From a virus, in IMG/VR virus record IMGVR_UViG_3300009553_000095, positions 1 through 24,610 of that record: a stretch of DNA of 24,610 bases; one strand, given 5' to 3'. Shown one piece after another: positions 12,582 through 20,123 of the stretch. The translations under genes were made by a program, and so were the position numbers. Below the pieces are notes generated by a model. It made no database searches. It was not told the DNA's origin and saw nothing but the letters and a program-made list of their open reading frames with translations. Numbering within the stretch: the stretch's first letter is position 1; each line of letters opens with the position of its first letter.

Positions 12582-13601
12582 ATGCCCAACGTAACGAGTA
12601 ATGCCGCCTACCAACAGATCCTCTCGATGGCGATCGAAGATCGCAGCTCAGGCTACGAGGATCTCGTCTCGAACAACAACGCCCTTCTCGCCGTCATGCG
12701 CCGCAAGGGGCTTTGGCAGACCTACTCAGGTCCGAAGATCCGCCAGACCTTGCAGATCGGCAAGCAATCCGCGCAGTGGTATTCCGGCTACGATCAGCTG
12801 CTGAACCCGGCGATCGATCTGTTCAACGACGCCTTCTTCGATCCGAAGATGGTCGTGATCCCGATCATCCTGAGCTATCAGGAGATCCTGAACAACCAAG
12901 GCGACAACCAGCTGATGGACGTCTACGAGAGCTACATCTCGGCGGCGGAAAAGGCGCTGGAGGATGCCATGGATCAGGGCATCTACTCGGACGGCACCGC
13001 GAACGGCAACAAGCAGATCACAGGTCTTGCCACCGCCATCCCGATCGCCAACACCACCGGCGTCTACGGCGGCATCGACCGTGGCAGCGCGATCATCTGG
13101 CGCACGGCGACGTTTGATGCGAACAGCTTCCTCGCAGGCGCGACGCAGGTGTCATCGACGACCATCCGCCCGATGCTCAACTACATCATGACGCAGCGTT
13201 CGCGTGGTCGCGACTACGCGGATCTGCTCATCATGTCGCCGGAGCACTACGCGGCTTACGACGCCGCGACCGTCGCCATCCAGCGGCAGCAGAATGAGAC
13301 TTCTCTTGGAAAACTCGGCTTCTCGGCGCTCGAATATATCGGCGGCGGCAAGCGTGCCGAGATCGTGCTTGATGGTGGTATTGGCTCGAACATGCCTGCA
13401 AATACGACCTTTGGCATCAACACCGACACGCTGCGGCTTCGCTACAACAGCGCGCGTAACTTCGACAAGCTGTTCGACGGCGATGGTCAGATGCCGATCG
13501 ACAAGGATGCCATCGCCCAATTCATAGGGTGGATGGGCGAGCTCACCATGACTAACCCCTTGTTTAATTGGAGAATGTACGACAGCAATCCCGCTGCATA
13601 A
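12582..13601 (+). CDS. Major capsid protein (339 aa)
   Basis: This is the main shell protein, probably with the HK97 fold. It follows the scaffold and has an RBS (GGAG) about 9 nt before the ATG. The family is recognised by its overall pattern: AIEDRSSGYEDLVSNNNALL near the start, FNDAFFDPKMVVIPIILSY at about 81-99, EKALEDAMDQGIYSDGT, SPEHYAAYDAA, and the ending IGWMGELTMTNPLFNWRM. This form (about 340 aa, with ALLAVMRRKG and LLNPAID) is common in rhizobial and other alphaproteobacterial podovirus-like prophages. The absence of an N-terminal delta domain agrees with a separate scaffold. Confidence 0.9.
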   Translation: MPNVTSNAAYQQILSMAIEDRSSGYEDLVSNNNALLAVMRRKGLWQTYSGPKIRQTLQIGKQSAQWYSGYDQLLNPAIDLFNDAFFDPKMVVIPIILSYQEILNNQGDNQLMDVYESYISAAEKALEDAMDQGIYSDGTANGNKQITGLATAIPIANTTGVYGGIDRGSAIIWRTATFDANSFLAGATQVSSTTIRPMLNYIMTQRSRGRDYADLLIMSPEHYAAYDAATVAIQRQQNETSLGKLGFSALEYIGGGKRAEIVLDGGIGSNMPANTTFGINTDTLRLRYNSARNFDKLFDGDGQMPIDKDAIAQFIGWMGELTMTNPLFNWRMYDSNPAA

Positions 13602-13607
13602 CCTATT

Positions 13608-13629
13608 CAACCCCCTTTAGTGGGGGTTG
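13608..13629 (+). terminator. Hairpin after the major capsid gene
   Basis: An 8-bp stem (13608-13615 with 13622-13629) closes a 6-nt loop directly after the capsid stop. There is no T-run behind it, so it is more likely an RNA stability or processing element, or a Rho-assisted stop, than a full intrinsic terminator. Confidence 0.5.
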
Positions 13630-13640
13630 ACTACGAACCT

Positions 13641-13683
13641 CCGGTCTGGCGATCTGGTCTGGTTAACCAACCAGACCGGAGAG
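13641..13683 (+). promoter_or_regulatory. Alternative hairpins in front of the homing nuclease
   Basis: Two mutually exclusive 9-bp stems can form: 13656-13664 with 13669-13677 (4-nt loop), or 13641-13649 with 13671-13679 (21-nt loop). The putative ribosome binding site GGAGAG (13678-13683) starts inside or right beside the 3' arm. This resembles translation control of phage homing endonucleases by RNA structure. Confidence 0.5.
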
Positions 13684-13688
13684 TTCAA

Positions 13689-14264
13689 ATGAAAGCCTAT
13701 TCGCTTCCCTCGAAAGAGGTTCTCGATCAGTTGCTGAAGTACGATCCTGAGACAGGCAAGTTTTTGTGGAGGTTAAGACCTGTGACGATGTTCACGATCG
13801 GAAGGTCGACAAAGAAGCCTCGTTCGGCCGAGCACGCCTGTAATCAATGGAATAGCCGCTGGGCGGGAAAGCCAGCGATGACCAAAAGTCATGACGGCTA
13901 CTGGTACGGTCGTATCTTTTACCGGCAGGTACTGGCGCATCGTGTAGCGCACAAAATAATGACAGGCCAAGACCCGATCGAGATAGATCACATCGACGGG
14001 GATCGCGGAAATAACAAGTGGTCCAACCTGCGCGATGGGACACGATCGGACAATCTTCGAAACATCGCGTTAAAGCGCAACAATACGTCTGGGCACCACG
14101 GTGTGACGTTCAGTAAGCGTCAACAGAAATGGATCGCTCAGATCATTCTAGGTTCATTTGACAGCAAGGAAGAAGCCGTAGCCGCGCGCCGTAAATACGA
14201 GGCGTTGCTCGGTTACCATCCCAACCACGGACGTGACGCTGTGATAACTAACCCGGCCGCCTGA
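13689..14264 (+). CDS. HNH homing endonuclease with AP2 DNA-binding domain (191 aa)
   Basis: A mobile endonuclease. The start at 13689 follows GGAGAG by 5 nt; the longer frame from 13620 would run through the hairpins. Residues about 66-128 are an HNH_3 domain: GYWYGRI, then LAHRVAH (82-88), then EIDHIDGDRGNN (98-109) with the catalytic-type DH and following Asn residues, and NLRDGTRSDN. Residues about 133-180 are an AP2-type DNA-binding domain with SGHHGVTFSKRQQKWIAQI and EEAVAARRKYEALLGYH. It is inserted between the capsid gene and the next structural gene, in the same orientation. Such enzymes cut alleles lacking them and spread by repair. Confidence 0.9.
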   Translation: MKAYSLPSKEVLDQLLKYDPETGKFLWRLRPVTMFTIGRSTKKPRSAEHACNQWNSRWAGKPAMTKSHDGYWYGRIFYRQVLAHRVAHKIMTGQDPIEIDHIDGDRGNNKWSNLRDGTRSDNLRNIALKRNNTSGHHGVTFSKRQQKWIAQIILGSFDSKEEAVAARRKYEALLGYHPNHGRDAVITNPAA

Positions 14265-14290
14265 CGCCGAACGCTGGGCAGCCGAGTACA

Positions 14291-14343
14291 CTGGAGCCGC
14301 CGACGTGTAGGTTCAAGCCTTCCTTCCGCGAAGGCGGCTCCAG
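14291..14343 (+). promoter_or_regulatory. 11-bp hairpin with an anti-Shine-Dalgarno loop before the connector-region gene
   Basis: An 11-bp perfect stem (14291-14301 with 14333-14343) encloses a 31-nt loop. The loop contains CTTCCTTCC (14319-14327), fully complementary to the ribosome binding site GGAAGGAAG (14357-14365) of the gene at 14370. The two pairings can compete or form a pseudoknot-like arrangement. Confidence 0.5.
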
Positions 14344-14369
14344 ACCGTTTCAACAAGGAAGGAAGCACT

Positions 14370-15083
14370 ATGGCTATCAACGACCCTGATGATCTGCTCG
14401 TCGTTCTGTTCAAGCATCTGGCAACTGAAAACAAAGCGAAGTCGCTGGAGGAAGGCCGACCGATCTATGACGACCAAGAGATTTGCGAGATCCGCGCGCC
14501 CGGCTCAAAAGACGTGAAGGTGTTTCCGGCCACCGCCTTCGCGCGCTGGATCGACGACCCGCTGACGGGTGAACAGACAAAGCAATCTTACGCCGAACGC
14601 TTCTCGCACCAGTACCGGCAGTTCAAGGCCAAGGCGTCGCAGACCAAGCAGGGCACGCCGCTCGACTTCGCGCCGTTCCTCAGTGAAGGCCGCCGCTCCG
14701 AATTGAAGGCGCAGAACATCTACACCGTCGAGCAGCTCGCCGCGGTCGAGGGCGCGGAGCTGAAGAACTTAGGTCCGGGAGGTCGCGAGATGAAGAACGC
14801 GGCCACGGAATTTATCGGCGAGAGCAAGATGGCGGCACCGAACCTGCGCATGGCCGAGGAGCTGGCCGCGCTCAAGGCACGCAACGCCGTGCTGGAGGAG
14901 GACAACAAGATCAAGCAGGAGCGCCGCGCCGCGGAAGGCACCGACAGCGAGTTCGACGCGATGTCGCTGGACGAGCTGCGCAGCTACATCGAGGCCAATA
15001 CCGGCAAGGCTCCGATGGGGTCGCTGAACCGCAAGAACCTGACCCGCATGGCTGAAAACTCCAGACCTGAGAAGGCTGCATGA
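14370..15083 (+). CDS. Phage structural protein after the capsid (237 aa)
   Basis: RBS GGAAGGAAG is very strong. The first 90 residues carry EGRPIYDDQEICEIRAPGS and FPATAFARWID, a pattern of phage head-region proteins annotated only as hypothetical. Residues about 110-160 contain YTVEQLAAVEGAELKNLGPGG, a helix-hairpin-helix-like turn, then a coiled coil with LRMAEELAALKARNAVLEEDN (about 153-173). The end has MSLDELRSYIEANTGKAP, like the small LEM-type or Rho-N-type helical end domains of other phage structural proteins. It is probably a minor head or head-completion protein; the specific role is not clear. Confidence 0.65.
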   Translation: MAINDPDDLLVVLFKHLATENKAKSLEEGRPIYDDQEICEIRAPGSKDVKVFPATAFARWIDDPLTGEQTKQSYAERFSHQYRQFKAKASQTKQGTPLDFAPFLSEGRRSELKAQNIYTVEQLAAVEGAELKNLGPGGREMKNAATEFIGESKMAAPNLRMAEELAALKARNAVLEEDNKIKQERRAAEGTDSEFDAMSLDELRSYIEANTGKAPMGSLNRKNLTRMAENSRPEKAA

Positions 15084-15084
15084 C

Positions 15085-15786
15085 ATGACGCTGTTGTCGG
15101 TGGTTCGTGACGTCTGCGCTGTCGTCGGCGTGCAACAGCCGACGTCCGTCACCTCCAACCTCGTCGCCAACAGGACCATGCAGGAGATGTTGGCGCTCGC
15201 CAACGAAATGGCGCAGCGCATCAGCTACGACACGCGCGACTGGACTGTATTCCGCAAGGTGCAGACCTATCCCGGCGACGGCGTCGCCGCCGGGTTCGAC
15301 CTGCCCGCCAACTACAAGCGCATGCTGCTGACCGCCAATGTCTGGCGCTCGACGCAGACGCAGTACCCTATGCGGTTTGTCCCTGACACCGACGAGTGGC
15401 TGAACCGGCGCGCACGCAATTACTACGACGTCGCAGGTGAGTGGACGATGCTCGGCGGGCAGATGCTGATCGCGCCGGTGCTCGCTACCGGCACCAGCGT
15501 CTACTTCCCTTACCTCGAAAAGAATTGCGTCAACCTCACCAGCGGGGGCTATGGCGACAGCTTCATGGCCGACACTGACAGCTTCCGCCTCGACGAGCGG
15601 CTCTTGAAGCTCGGCATGATCTGGCAGTGGAAGCAAAACAAGGGCACCAGTTACGCCGAGGACATGGGCACTTACGAGACAGCGTTGTCTGTCGCGGCGG
15701 GCCATGACAGACCCGCGCCCATCATTGTTGGGCGGCATCCGATCTCGGCGAACGCGCGTGTCGCCTACCCGTGGCCGACGCCATGA
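15085..15786 (+). CDS. Head-tail adaptor protein, P22 gp4-like (233 aa)
   Basis: This is a predicted tail-adaptor ring protein that binds under the portal. The N-terminal helices follow the common form: VRDVCAVVGVQQP, then MQEMLALANEMAQRISYDTRDWTVF (about 32-56). A strand-rich centre contains YPGDGVAAGFDLPANYKRML, and later PYLEKNCVNLTSGG and DERLLKLGMIWQWKQNKG (about 172-189) follow. Podovirus adaptor proteins share the opening LLxVVxxVCxxxGxxxP, the ALANxxA helix and the final IWxWKxxKG helix. It is separated from the previous stop by one base and is ATGA-coupled to the next gene. Confidence 0.75.
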   Translation: MTLLSVVRDVCAVVGVQQPTSVTSNLVANRTMQEMLALANEMAQRISYDTRDWTVFRKVQTYPGDGVAAGFDLPANYKRMLLTANVWRSTQTQYPMRFVPDTDEWLNRRARNYYDVAGEWTMLGGQMLIAPVLATGTSVYFPYLEKNCVNLTSGGYGDSFMADTDSFRLDERLLKLGMIWQWKQNKGTSYAEDMGTYETALSVAAGHDRPAPIIVGRHPISANARVAYPWPTP

Positions 15787-17387
15787 CCGTAGCTGTATAT
15801 CAGGGGTTCAAGCGGCAGGCGGTGCCCGCGCAGGTCGCGCAGCAGCTCCAGACCGTGACGCTGCCCGCGCCGACGCGCGGGCTGATCCTCAACGAGAACG
15901 AGAGCTTCATGCAGCCCGGCGGCGCGCTGGTGCTGGATAATTGGGTGCCCACCATGAAGGGCCTCAAGTTGCGCGGCGGCACCAAGACGTGGGCGAGCCT
16001 GCCAGAGACAACACCTGTCATCTCGATGTTCAACTTTATCAGCGGCACCCAGCAGCGGATGTATGCGGGCAACGCCACCAAGCTGTACGATGTCACGGCC
16101 TCGACGCCGGTGATGATCAAATCAGGCCAGCTGTCCGGTAACTACGTCGCCAGCCAGCTGGCAAACCAAGCTGGCGACCACATGCTGGTCTGCAACGATG
16201 CCGGTGACTTCGTGCTGCACTTCGACGGCACGACGTGGACGACGTTCAACGCCAGCCAGATCAACGCAGATCCGGCGATCACGCCGCCGCCTAGCTGCCT
16301 CAACGGCCACAACCTGACCTATGTCTGGAAGTACCGCGGGCGCTTCTTCTTCATTGAAGGCGGCACCATGAATGCGTGGTACCTGCCGACCAACGCCTTC
16401 CAAGGCCGCATCCTGCAGATCCCGCTCGCCGGTGCCGCAACGAAAGGCGGCAAGCTGCTGTGCGGCTTCACTTGGTCGATCGATGCTGGCGACGGCATCG
16501 ACGACAAGTGCGTTTTCATGACCGATCAGGGCGAGCTGCTGATCTTCACCGGCAGTGATCCGTCGACGGCTGCGAACTGGCGGCAGGAGGGCAGATACGC
16601 CACCTCGTTCCCGCTCGGCATGAACTGCTGGACGCCGATCGGCGGCGACGTACTGATCGCGACGGTCGACGGCATCATTCCGATCAGCGCGTCCATCACC
16701 AAGGATACCTCGCAGCTCGAACTGGCGGCCATCACACGTCCGATCAAACCCATGTGGCGCGACGAAGTGAACGCCAAGCGCGCGCTGCCGTGGACGATGT
16801 GCAAATGGGACGAGTTCGGCGGACTTTTCGTAACTTACCCCGGCGGCATCCCCGGCAGCCTGACCATGGGCGCGGTCAATATCGCGACCGGCGCGTGGTG
16901 CAGATACACCAACGTCGACGCCATGTGCTTCGGCCGCCTGCGCGCGGACGCGTTCTTCGGCACGCAGTCCGGCAAGATCGTGCAGTTCGAGCGCACGGGA
17001 ACAGATAATGGCGTGCCCTATACCGCGACGATGGTGGGTGGGTGGGAGATGTTCTCCTCGCAGTCCGCCACGATCGTGTGGCGACAGGCGCGCGCGTCGT
17101 TCCGCGCGCGTTCCGGCGAGCCGTTCCAGCCGCAGCTGTCCGCCACGACAGACTATGTGATCGTAATCCCGACGCCGCCGTCCGCGCCCGACATCGCGCA
17201 GTACGCGCAGTGGGATCAGCCCGCCCCGGCAACGGCGACCGTGCGTAACACCATGTGGGTTTCGATTGGCTACACCGGCTTCAGCCACGCGCCCATCTGC
17301 CAAGTGACGATCGCACAGGCGTCGCCGCCGGATGTTGAATTGATCTCGATAGCTGCAACTTATGACGCCGCTGGCGTGAACGTGTGA
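15783..17387 (+). CDS. P22 gp10-like tail/packaged-DNA stabilization protein candidate (534 aa)
   Basis: The ATG at 15783 is chosen (ATGA overlap); a GTG at 15771 is an alternative. After a short N-terminus, PTRGLILNENESFMQPGGALVLDNWVP (in pieces, about 31-57) opens a strand-rich protein that continues with repeated blade-like strands (TPVISMFNFISG, LYDVTASTPV, VWKYRGRFFFIEGG, VFMTDQGELLIFTG, VLIATVDGIIPIS, GLFVTYPGG, FGTQSGKIVQFE). This is the signature of a beta-propeller such as P22 gp10. Its position after the adaptor protein agrees with a plug that follows gp4. The assignment is by pattern and context. Confidence 0.65.
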   Translation: MTVAVYQGFKRQAVPAQVAQQLQTVTLPAPTRGLILNENESFMQPGGALVLDNWVPTMKGLKLRGGTKTWASLPETTPVISMFNFISGTQQRMYAGNATKLYDVTASTPVMIKSGQLSGNYVASQLANQAGDHMLVCNDAGDFVLHFDGTTWTTFNASQINADPAITPPPSCLNGHNLTYVWKYRGRFFFIEGGTMNAWYLPTNAFQGRILQIPLAGAATKGGKLLCGFTWSIDAGDGIDDKCVFMTDQGELLIFTGSDPSTAANWRQEGRYATSFPLGMNCWTPIGGDVLIATVDGIIPISASITKDTSQLELAAITRPIKPMWRDEVNAKRALPWTMCKWDEFGGLFVTYPGGIPGSLTMGAVNIATGAWCRYTNVDAMCFGRLRADAFFGTQSGKIVQFERTGTDNGVPYTATMVGGWEMFSSQSATIVWRQARASFRARSGEPFQPQLSATTDYVIVIPTPPSAPDIAQYAQWDQPAPATATVRNTMWVSIGYTGFSHAPICQVTIAQASPPDVELISIAATYDAAGVNV

Positions 17388-17397
17388 GGCAGACATC

Positions 17398-19077
17398 ATG
17401 GCTAGGGGTCAACGAACCTACGCTTACCAGTCGATCCCCGACGTAGGGCCTTACGGCACCGCGACCAACCGCGCGCTGCCGGGGCCTGACACCGGGCCTG
17501 CGATCGGAAGCCTTTTCAATTCTGGCTTCATCCCGTCCGTGAACCCGACCATACCGGCCTACGCTGCACCCGCCGCGCCGGAACCCGCAGTGACGCAAAG
17601 CGCGCTGGAGAAGTGCATGCTGTCCGGCATGTCGCGCGAGGCGTGCGAGCAGCGCGAGGCGATCGCGCAGGCGATCGCGGAGCAGGGCAGCGGTCCGGGC
17701 ACCGACCCCGGCCTCGGCACGCCTCCGGGCGACCCGGAAGTGGTCGCGCCGCCGGTAGCCGTGCCGGAAGACCCCGCGCCGCCGCCGGTGACGGTAGCGC
17801 CGCCGCCGACGCAAAAAGGTGAACCGAAAGGTGATGAGGAGGGTGTCGAAGAAGGCCCGGCAACGCCCACCGGCGTTGTTACGCGCGGGCCGGATCTCCC
17901 CGACCTCTCCGTAGACCCGTTCGCGCCGCCAGAGGGCAAGGACCAGTCGCAGCCGCAATTCGACACCACACCGCTTGGACCGAAGGGGTCGATGGTCAAT
18001 CCAAGTCCGGTCACGGTTACGCCGGTCACGCCGACCGACCCAACACCGACGCCAACGCCGACCGACCCAACACCGACGCCAACGCCAACGCCGTCGCCGA
18101 CACCTGCGGTGCCAAACAATCCGAACATGACACAGGCCGAGTTCGACGCTGCTGTCGCCACCGCGCTGGCGCAGGCCGCGATCGCCGATCCGACCTCGCC
18201 AGAAGCTTCTACGGTAGGGACACCGGCTGCGCCCAGCGCGCCCAGTGCGCCCAGCGCGCCCTCTGCGCCGGGCGCAACCGGCCTCTCAGGCGTCGCGGTC
18301 GGACCGACCGGCGTGTCGTCGAACATCGGCGTTACCTCGCTCGGGCTGGATGGCCCGCTTAGCTTCGACACTTCGCCGACCGCGATTGCGCAGGCGCAGA
18401 CCGCGATGGACGACGCGCAGGCGCAGGGGCTGGCTAACGCGACCGCGCAGTCGATCGGCCAGCTCTCGGGCCTGACAGGCTACGCGCCTCCGGGCATCAA
18501 TACAGGCATCTCCACGGCAACCCAGCAGGGCCAGCTGTCTGGCATCACGCAGTCACAGGCGCTCGCCGACGCGATGCAGAGCGATCCGGGCCTCGCCGCA
18601 GCGATCGCGGCCTCCGCCGAGGCCAGCGTGGCGGCACAGGCGGGCGATCCCGGCCCCGAAGGCGGATACGGCCCTGCGGGCGGCTATGGCCCGAGCGAGA
18701 GCGGTCTGGGTGGCGGCGAAGGAGCCAGCGGCGTTGGGGGTGGCGGTCCCGGTCCCGGCGGCGGGGGCGGTGCCAGCGAGGGCGGCCTCGGCGGCGGTGA
18801 AGGAGCCAGTGGTGTCGGCGGCACCGCAGGCGAGAGCGGGCTTGGCGGCGGTGAGGGTGCCAGCGGCGTTGGCGGGGCTAGCAGTTCAGGGGCCAGCGAA
18901 GGCGGTCTGGGCGGCGGTGAAGGCGCGAGCGGTGTCGGTGGCACCGGCAGCGAAGGCGGTCTGGGTGGCGGTGAGGGGGCCAGTGGCGTCGGCGGCACCG
19001 GCGATGGTGGTGTCGGCGGGCTTGGCGGTATCGGCGGCGAGGGTGCCGGTGGCGTGGGAGGCGTCGGAGCATGGTAG
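17398..19077 (+). CDS. Low-complexity Pro- and Gly-repeat virion protein (559 aa)
   Basis: A structural-operon protein with three repeat types in order. Residues about 210-237 are Thr-Pro repeats in which a 27-bp unit (18031-18057 and 18058-18084) is doubled exactly or nearly so. Residues about 278-292 are Ala-Pro-Ser repeats (18232-18270). Residues about 435-556 contain five clear copies of xGLGGGEGASGVGG spaced by short variable linkers, plus a sixth weak copy. The start (GARGQRTYAY-like) and a segment with EKCMLSGMSREACEQREAIAQAI (about 71-93) are the only non-repetitive parts. The glycine repeats recall fibrous or silk-like spacers. The gene overlaps the next by 7 nt. Confidence 0.6.
   Translation: MARGQRTYAYQSIPDVGPYGTATNRALPGPDTGPAIGSLFNSGFIPSVNPTIPAYAAPAAPEPAVTQSALEKCMLSGMSREACEQREAIAQAIAEQGSGPGTDPGLGTPPGDPEVVAPPVAVPEDPAPPPVTVAPPPTQKGEPKGDEEGVEEGPATPTGVVTRGPDLPDLSVDPFAPPEGKDQSQPQFDTTPLGPKGSMVNPSPVTVTPVTPTDPTPTPTPTDPTPTPTPTPSPTPAVPNNPNMTQAEFDAAVATALAQAAIADPTSPEASTVGTPAAPSAPSAPSAPSAPGATGLSGVAVGPTGVSSNIGVTSLGLDGPLSFDTSPTAIAQAQTAMDDAQAQGLANATAQSIGQLSGLTGYAPPGINTGISTATQQGQLSGITQSQALADAMQSDPGLAAAIAASAEASVAAQAGDPGPEGGYGPAGGYGPSESGLGGGEGASGVGGGGPGPGGGGGASEGGLGGGEGASGVGGTAGESGLGGGEGASGVGGASSSGASEGGLGGGEGASGVGGTGSEGGLGGGEGASGVGGTGDGGVGGLGGIGGEGAGGVGGVGAW
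18706..19060 (+). repeat. Glycine-rich tandem repeats (GLGGGEGASGVGG)
   Basis: At least five copies of a 14-residue unit occur at uneven spacing of about 19-26 residues, each with the fixed core GGGEGASGVGG. The DNA varies at third positions (ggcgaagga, ggtgaagga, ggtgagggt), so the repeats are kept at protein level and are not simply new DNA copies. Confidence 0.85.
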
Positions 19078-19319
19078 CGAACAAGCACACACAGGCGGAA
19101 GCCAACTACGGCCGCGGCGACCCGGTCAGCCACTGTGGCATCTGCATCTACTACAACGGCCATGGCACCTGCTCGCAGGTCAAGGGCCGCGTCAGTCCCT
19201 ACGGCGTGTCCGACATCTTCAAGGCGGAGCCGAACGCATTCGGCAAGACGCTCGCGCCTGCCGAGCTGATCGCCATCAAGCGGATGGCGGCGGACGCGTC
19301 AGATCGATCTGGAGGTTAG
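19071..19319 (+). CDS. Small Cys-motif phage protein, iron-sulfur/zinc-like (82 aa)
   Basis: It starts 7 nt inside the previous gene. The front half carries NYGRGDPVSHCGICIYYNGHGTCSQVKGRVSPYGVSDIF (in shorter pieces, residues 12-50), with Cys at 22, 25 and 34. Phage proteins with this layout (CxxCxxF...C...V.G.ISP..VCDxF) are known to me as a common small family resembling high-potential iron-sulfur proteins. Here the expected fourth Cys position is Ser47 (VSDIF), so metal binding may be altered. The back half is a helix with KTLAPAELIAIKRMAAD. Role unknown; it sits directly before a GNAT gene. Confidence 0.6.
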   Translation: MVANKHTQAEANYGRGDPVSHCGICIYYNGHGTCSQVKGRVSPYGVSDIFKAEPNAFGKTLAPAELIAIKRMAADASDRSGG

Positions 19320-19320
19320 C

Positions 19321-19800
19321 GTGCTCGACTACGTCTACGGACACGACAAGGTGGTCGCTGACTTCGTAGCGAGCTTGATCCCGGCTGTCGCGCCCTACGG
19401 CTTCTCGGCAGCATCCAAGGCGATCGGCGTGGTCGAGGACGGCAAGCTGATCGCGGGCCTCGTCTATCACAACTTCGACCCCGGCGCGGGCGTCATCGAG
19501 ATGAGCGGCGCTGCCCTACCCGGCAAATACTGGCTCACCAGCGAGACGCTGCGACGCATTTACGACTATCCGTTCCTTGAGGTCGGCGCGCAGATGGTGG
19601 TGATGCGCGTCGCCGAGGAGAACACGACATTGCTGCGCGTGCTCGCCGCGATCGGCTACACCTTCATATTGGTGCCGCGGCTGCTCGGCTACGACAAAAA
19701 CTGCGTATTGTGTACGCTGACGTTCGAGGACTGGAGCGCCAACAAATTTAACGAACGTGATCGTCGACGCTTGTCGACCGAGAAAGCAAAGGCCGCCTGA
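19321..19800 (+). CDS. GNAT-family acetyltransferase-like protein (159 aa)
   Basis: The start is GTG at 19321, with GGAGG 6 nt upstream. The layout is that of a GNAT N-acyltransferase: an N-terminal helix region, a strand pair KAIGVVEDGKLIAGLVYHNFDP (about 33-54), a strand GVIEMSGAALPGKYWLT (57-73), then a strand-helix AQMVVMRVAEENTTLLRVLAAIGYTFI (about 90-116) in the position of the acetyl-CoA pyrophosphate loop and following helix. The canonical QxxGxG/A loop is not obvious, so cofactor binding may be weak. Phages often carry GNAT proteins among tail genes; the substrate is unknown. It is coupled to the next gene by a one-base overlap. Confidence 0.7.
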   Translation: MLDYVYGHDKVVADFVASLIPAVAPYGFSAASKAIGVVEDGKLIAGLVYHNFDPGAGVIEMSGAALPGKYWLTSETLRRIYDYPFLEVGAQMVVMRVAEENTTLLRVLAAIGYTFILVPRLLGYDKNCVLCTLTFEDWSANKFNERDRRRLSTEKAKAA

Positions 19801-20111
19801 TGCCGTATCCTCCGCAGGTCGACGCGCAAAGAAACAACATCACCAGCGCGCTGATGAACATCGCAAGCCCGCCGCCAGCGCCTCCGCAGATGCCGCAGGG
19901 ACCGGCTCCTATACCTCAACAAGGGCTGCCGATGCCGCCGCCTTACTCGCCGCCGGGCATGCCGCAAGGCGGCACGCCGCTGCCGGGCATGGCACCGCCG
20001 AGCCTGCCCATAGTTCCTCGCCAGCCCGGCGCGCAGGCACCGCAGCCGATGGCAGCGCCCGGTGCCGCGCCGATGGCACCGCAGGGCGGCATGCCACCGC
20101 CACAGTATTGA
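19800..20111 (+). CDS. Proline/methionine-rich disordered protein (103 aa)
   Basis: Apart from a short N-terminal segment (MPYPPQVDAQRNNITSALMN), nearly all of the protein is Pro, Gly, Met, Ala and Gln. There is no fold to predict and no family that I recognise. The TGATG junction with the GNAT gene and the next RBS (AGGAGG) only 12 bases past its stop indicate a normal member of the operon. Such sequences in phages usually act as flexible virion linkers. Confidence 0.55.
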   Translation: MPYPPQVDAQRNNITSALMNIASPPPAPPQMPQGPAPIPQQGLPMPPPYSPPGMPQGGTPLPGMAPPSLPIVPRQPGAQAPQPMAAPGAAPMAPQGGMPPPQY

Positions 20112-20123
20112 TAGGAGGCAGCT

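Noticed and set aside
13656-13677. The CTGGTCTGGTT/AACCAGACC dyad as a phage attachment site
   Set aside because: There is no integrase, no second copy and no tRNA end nearby; RNA hairpin control of the nuclease fits better.
16122-17399. Long minus-strand frame of 425 codons opposite the gp10-like gene
   Set aside because: Arg/His-rich composition and full overlap with a well-formed structural gene mark it as a mirror frame of GC-rich coding DNA.
18706-19060. Repeated DNA that could look like a CRISPR or VNTR array
   Set aside because: Unit length and spacing vary, the repeats are in frame inside a gene and differ at synonymous sites, so it is a protein repeat.
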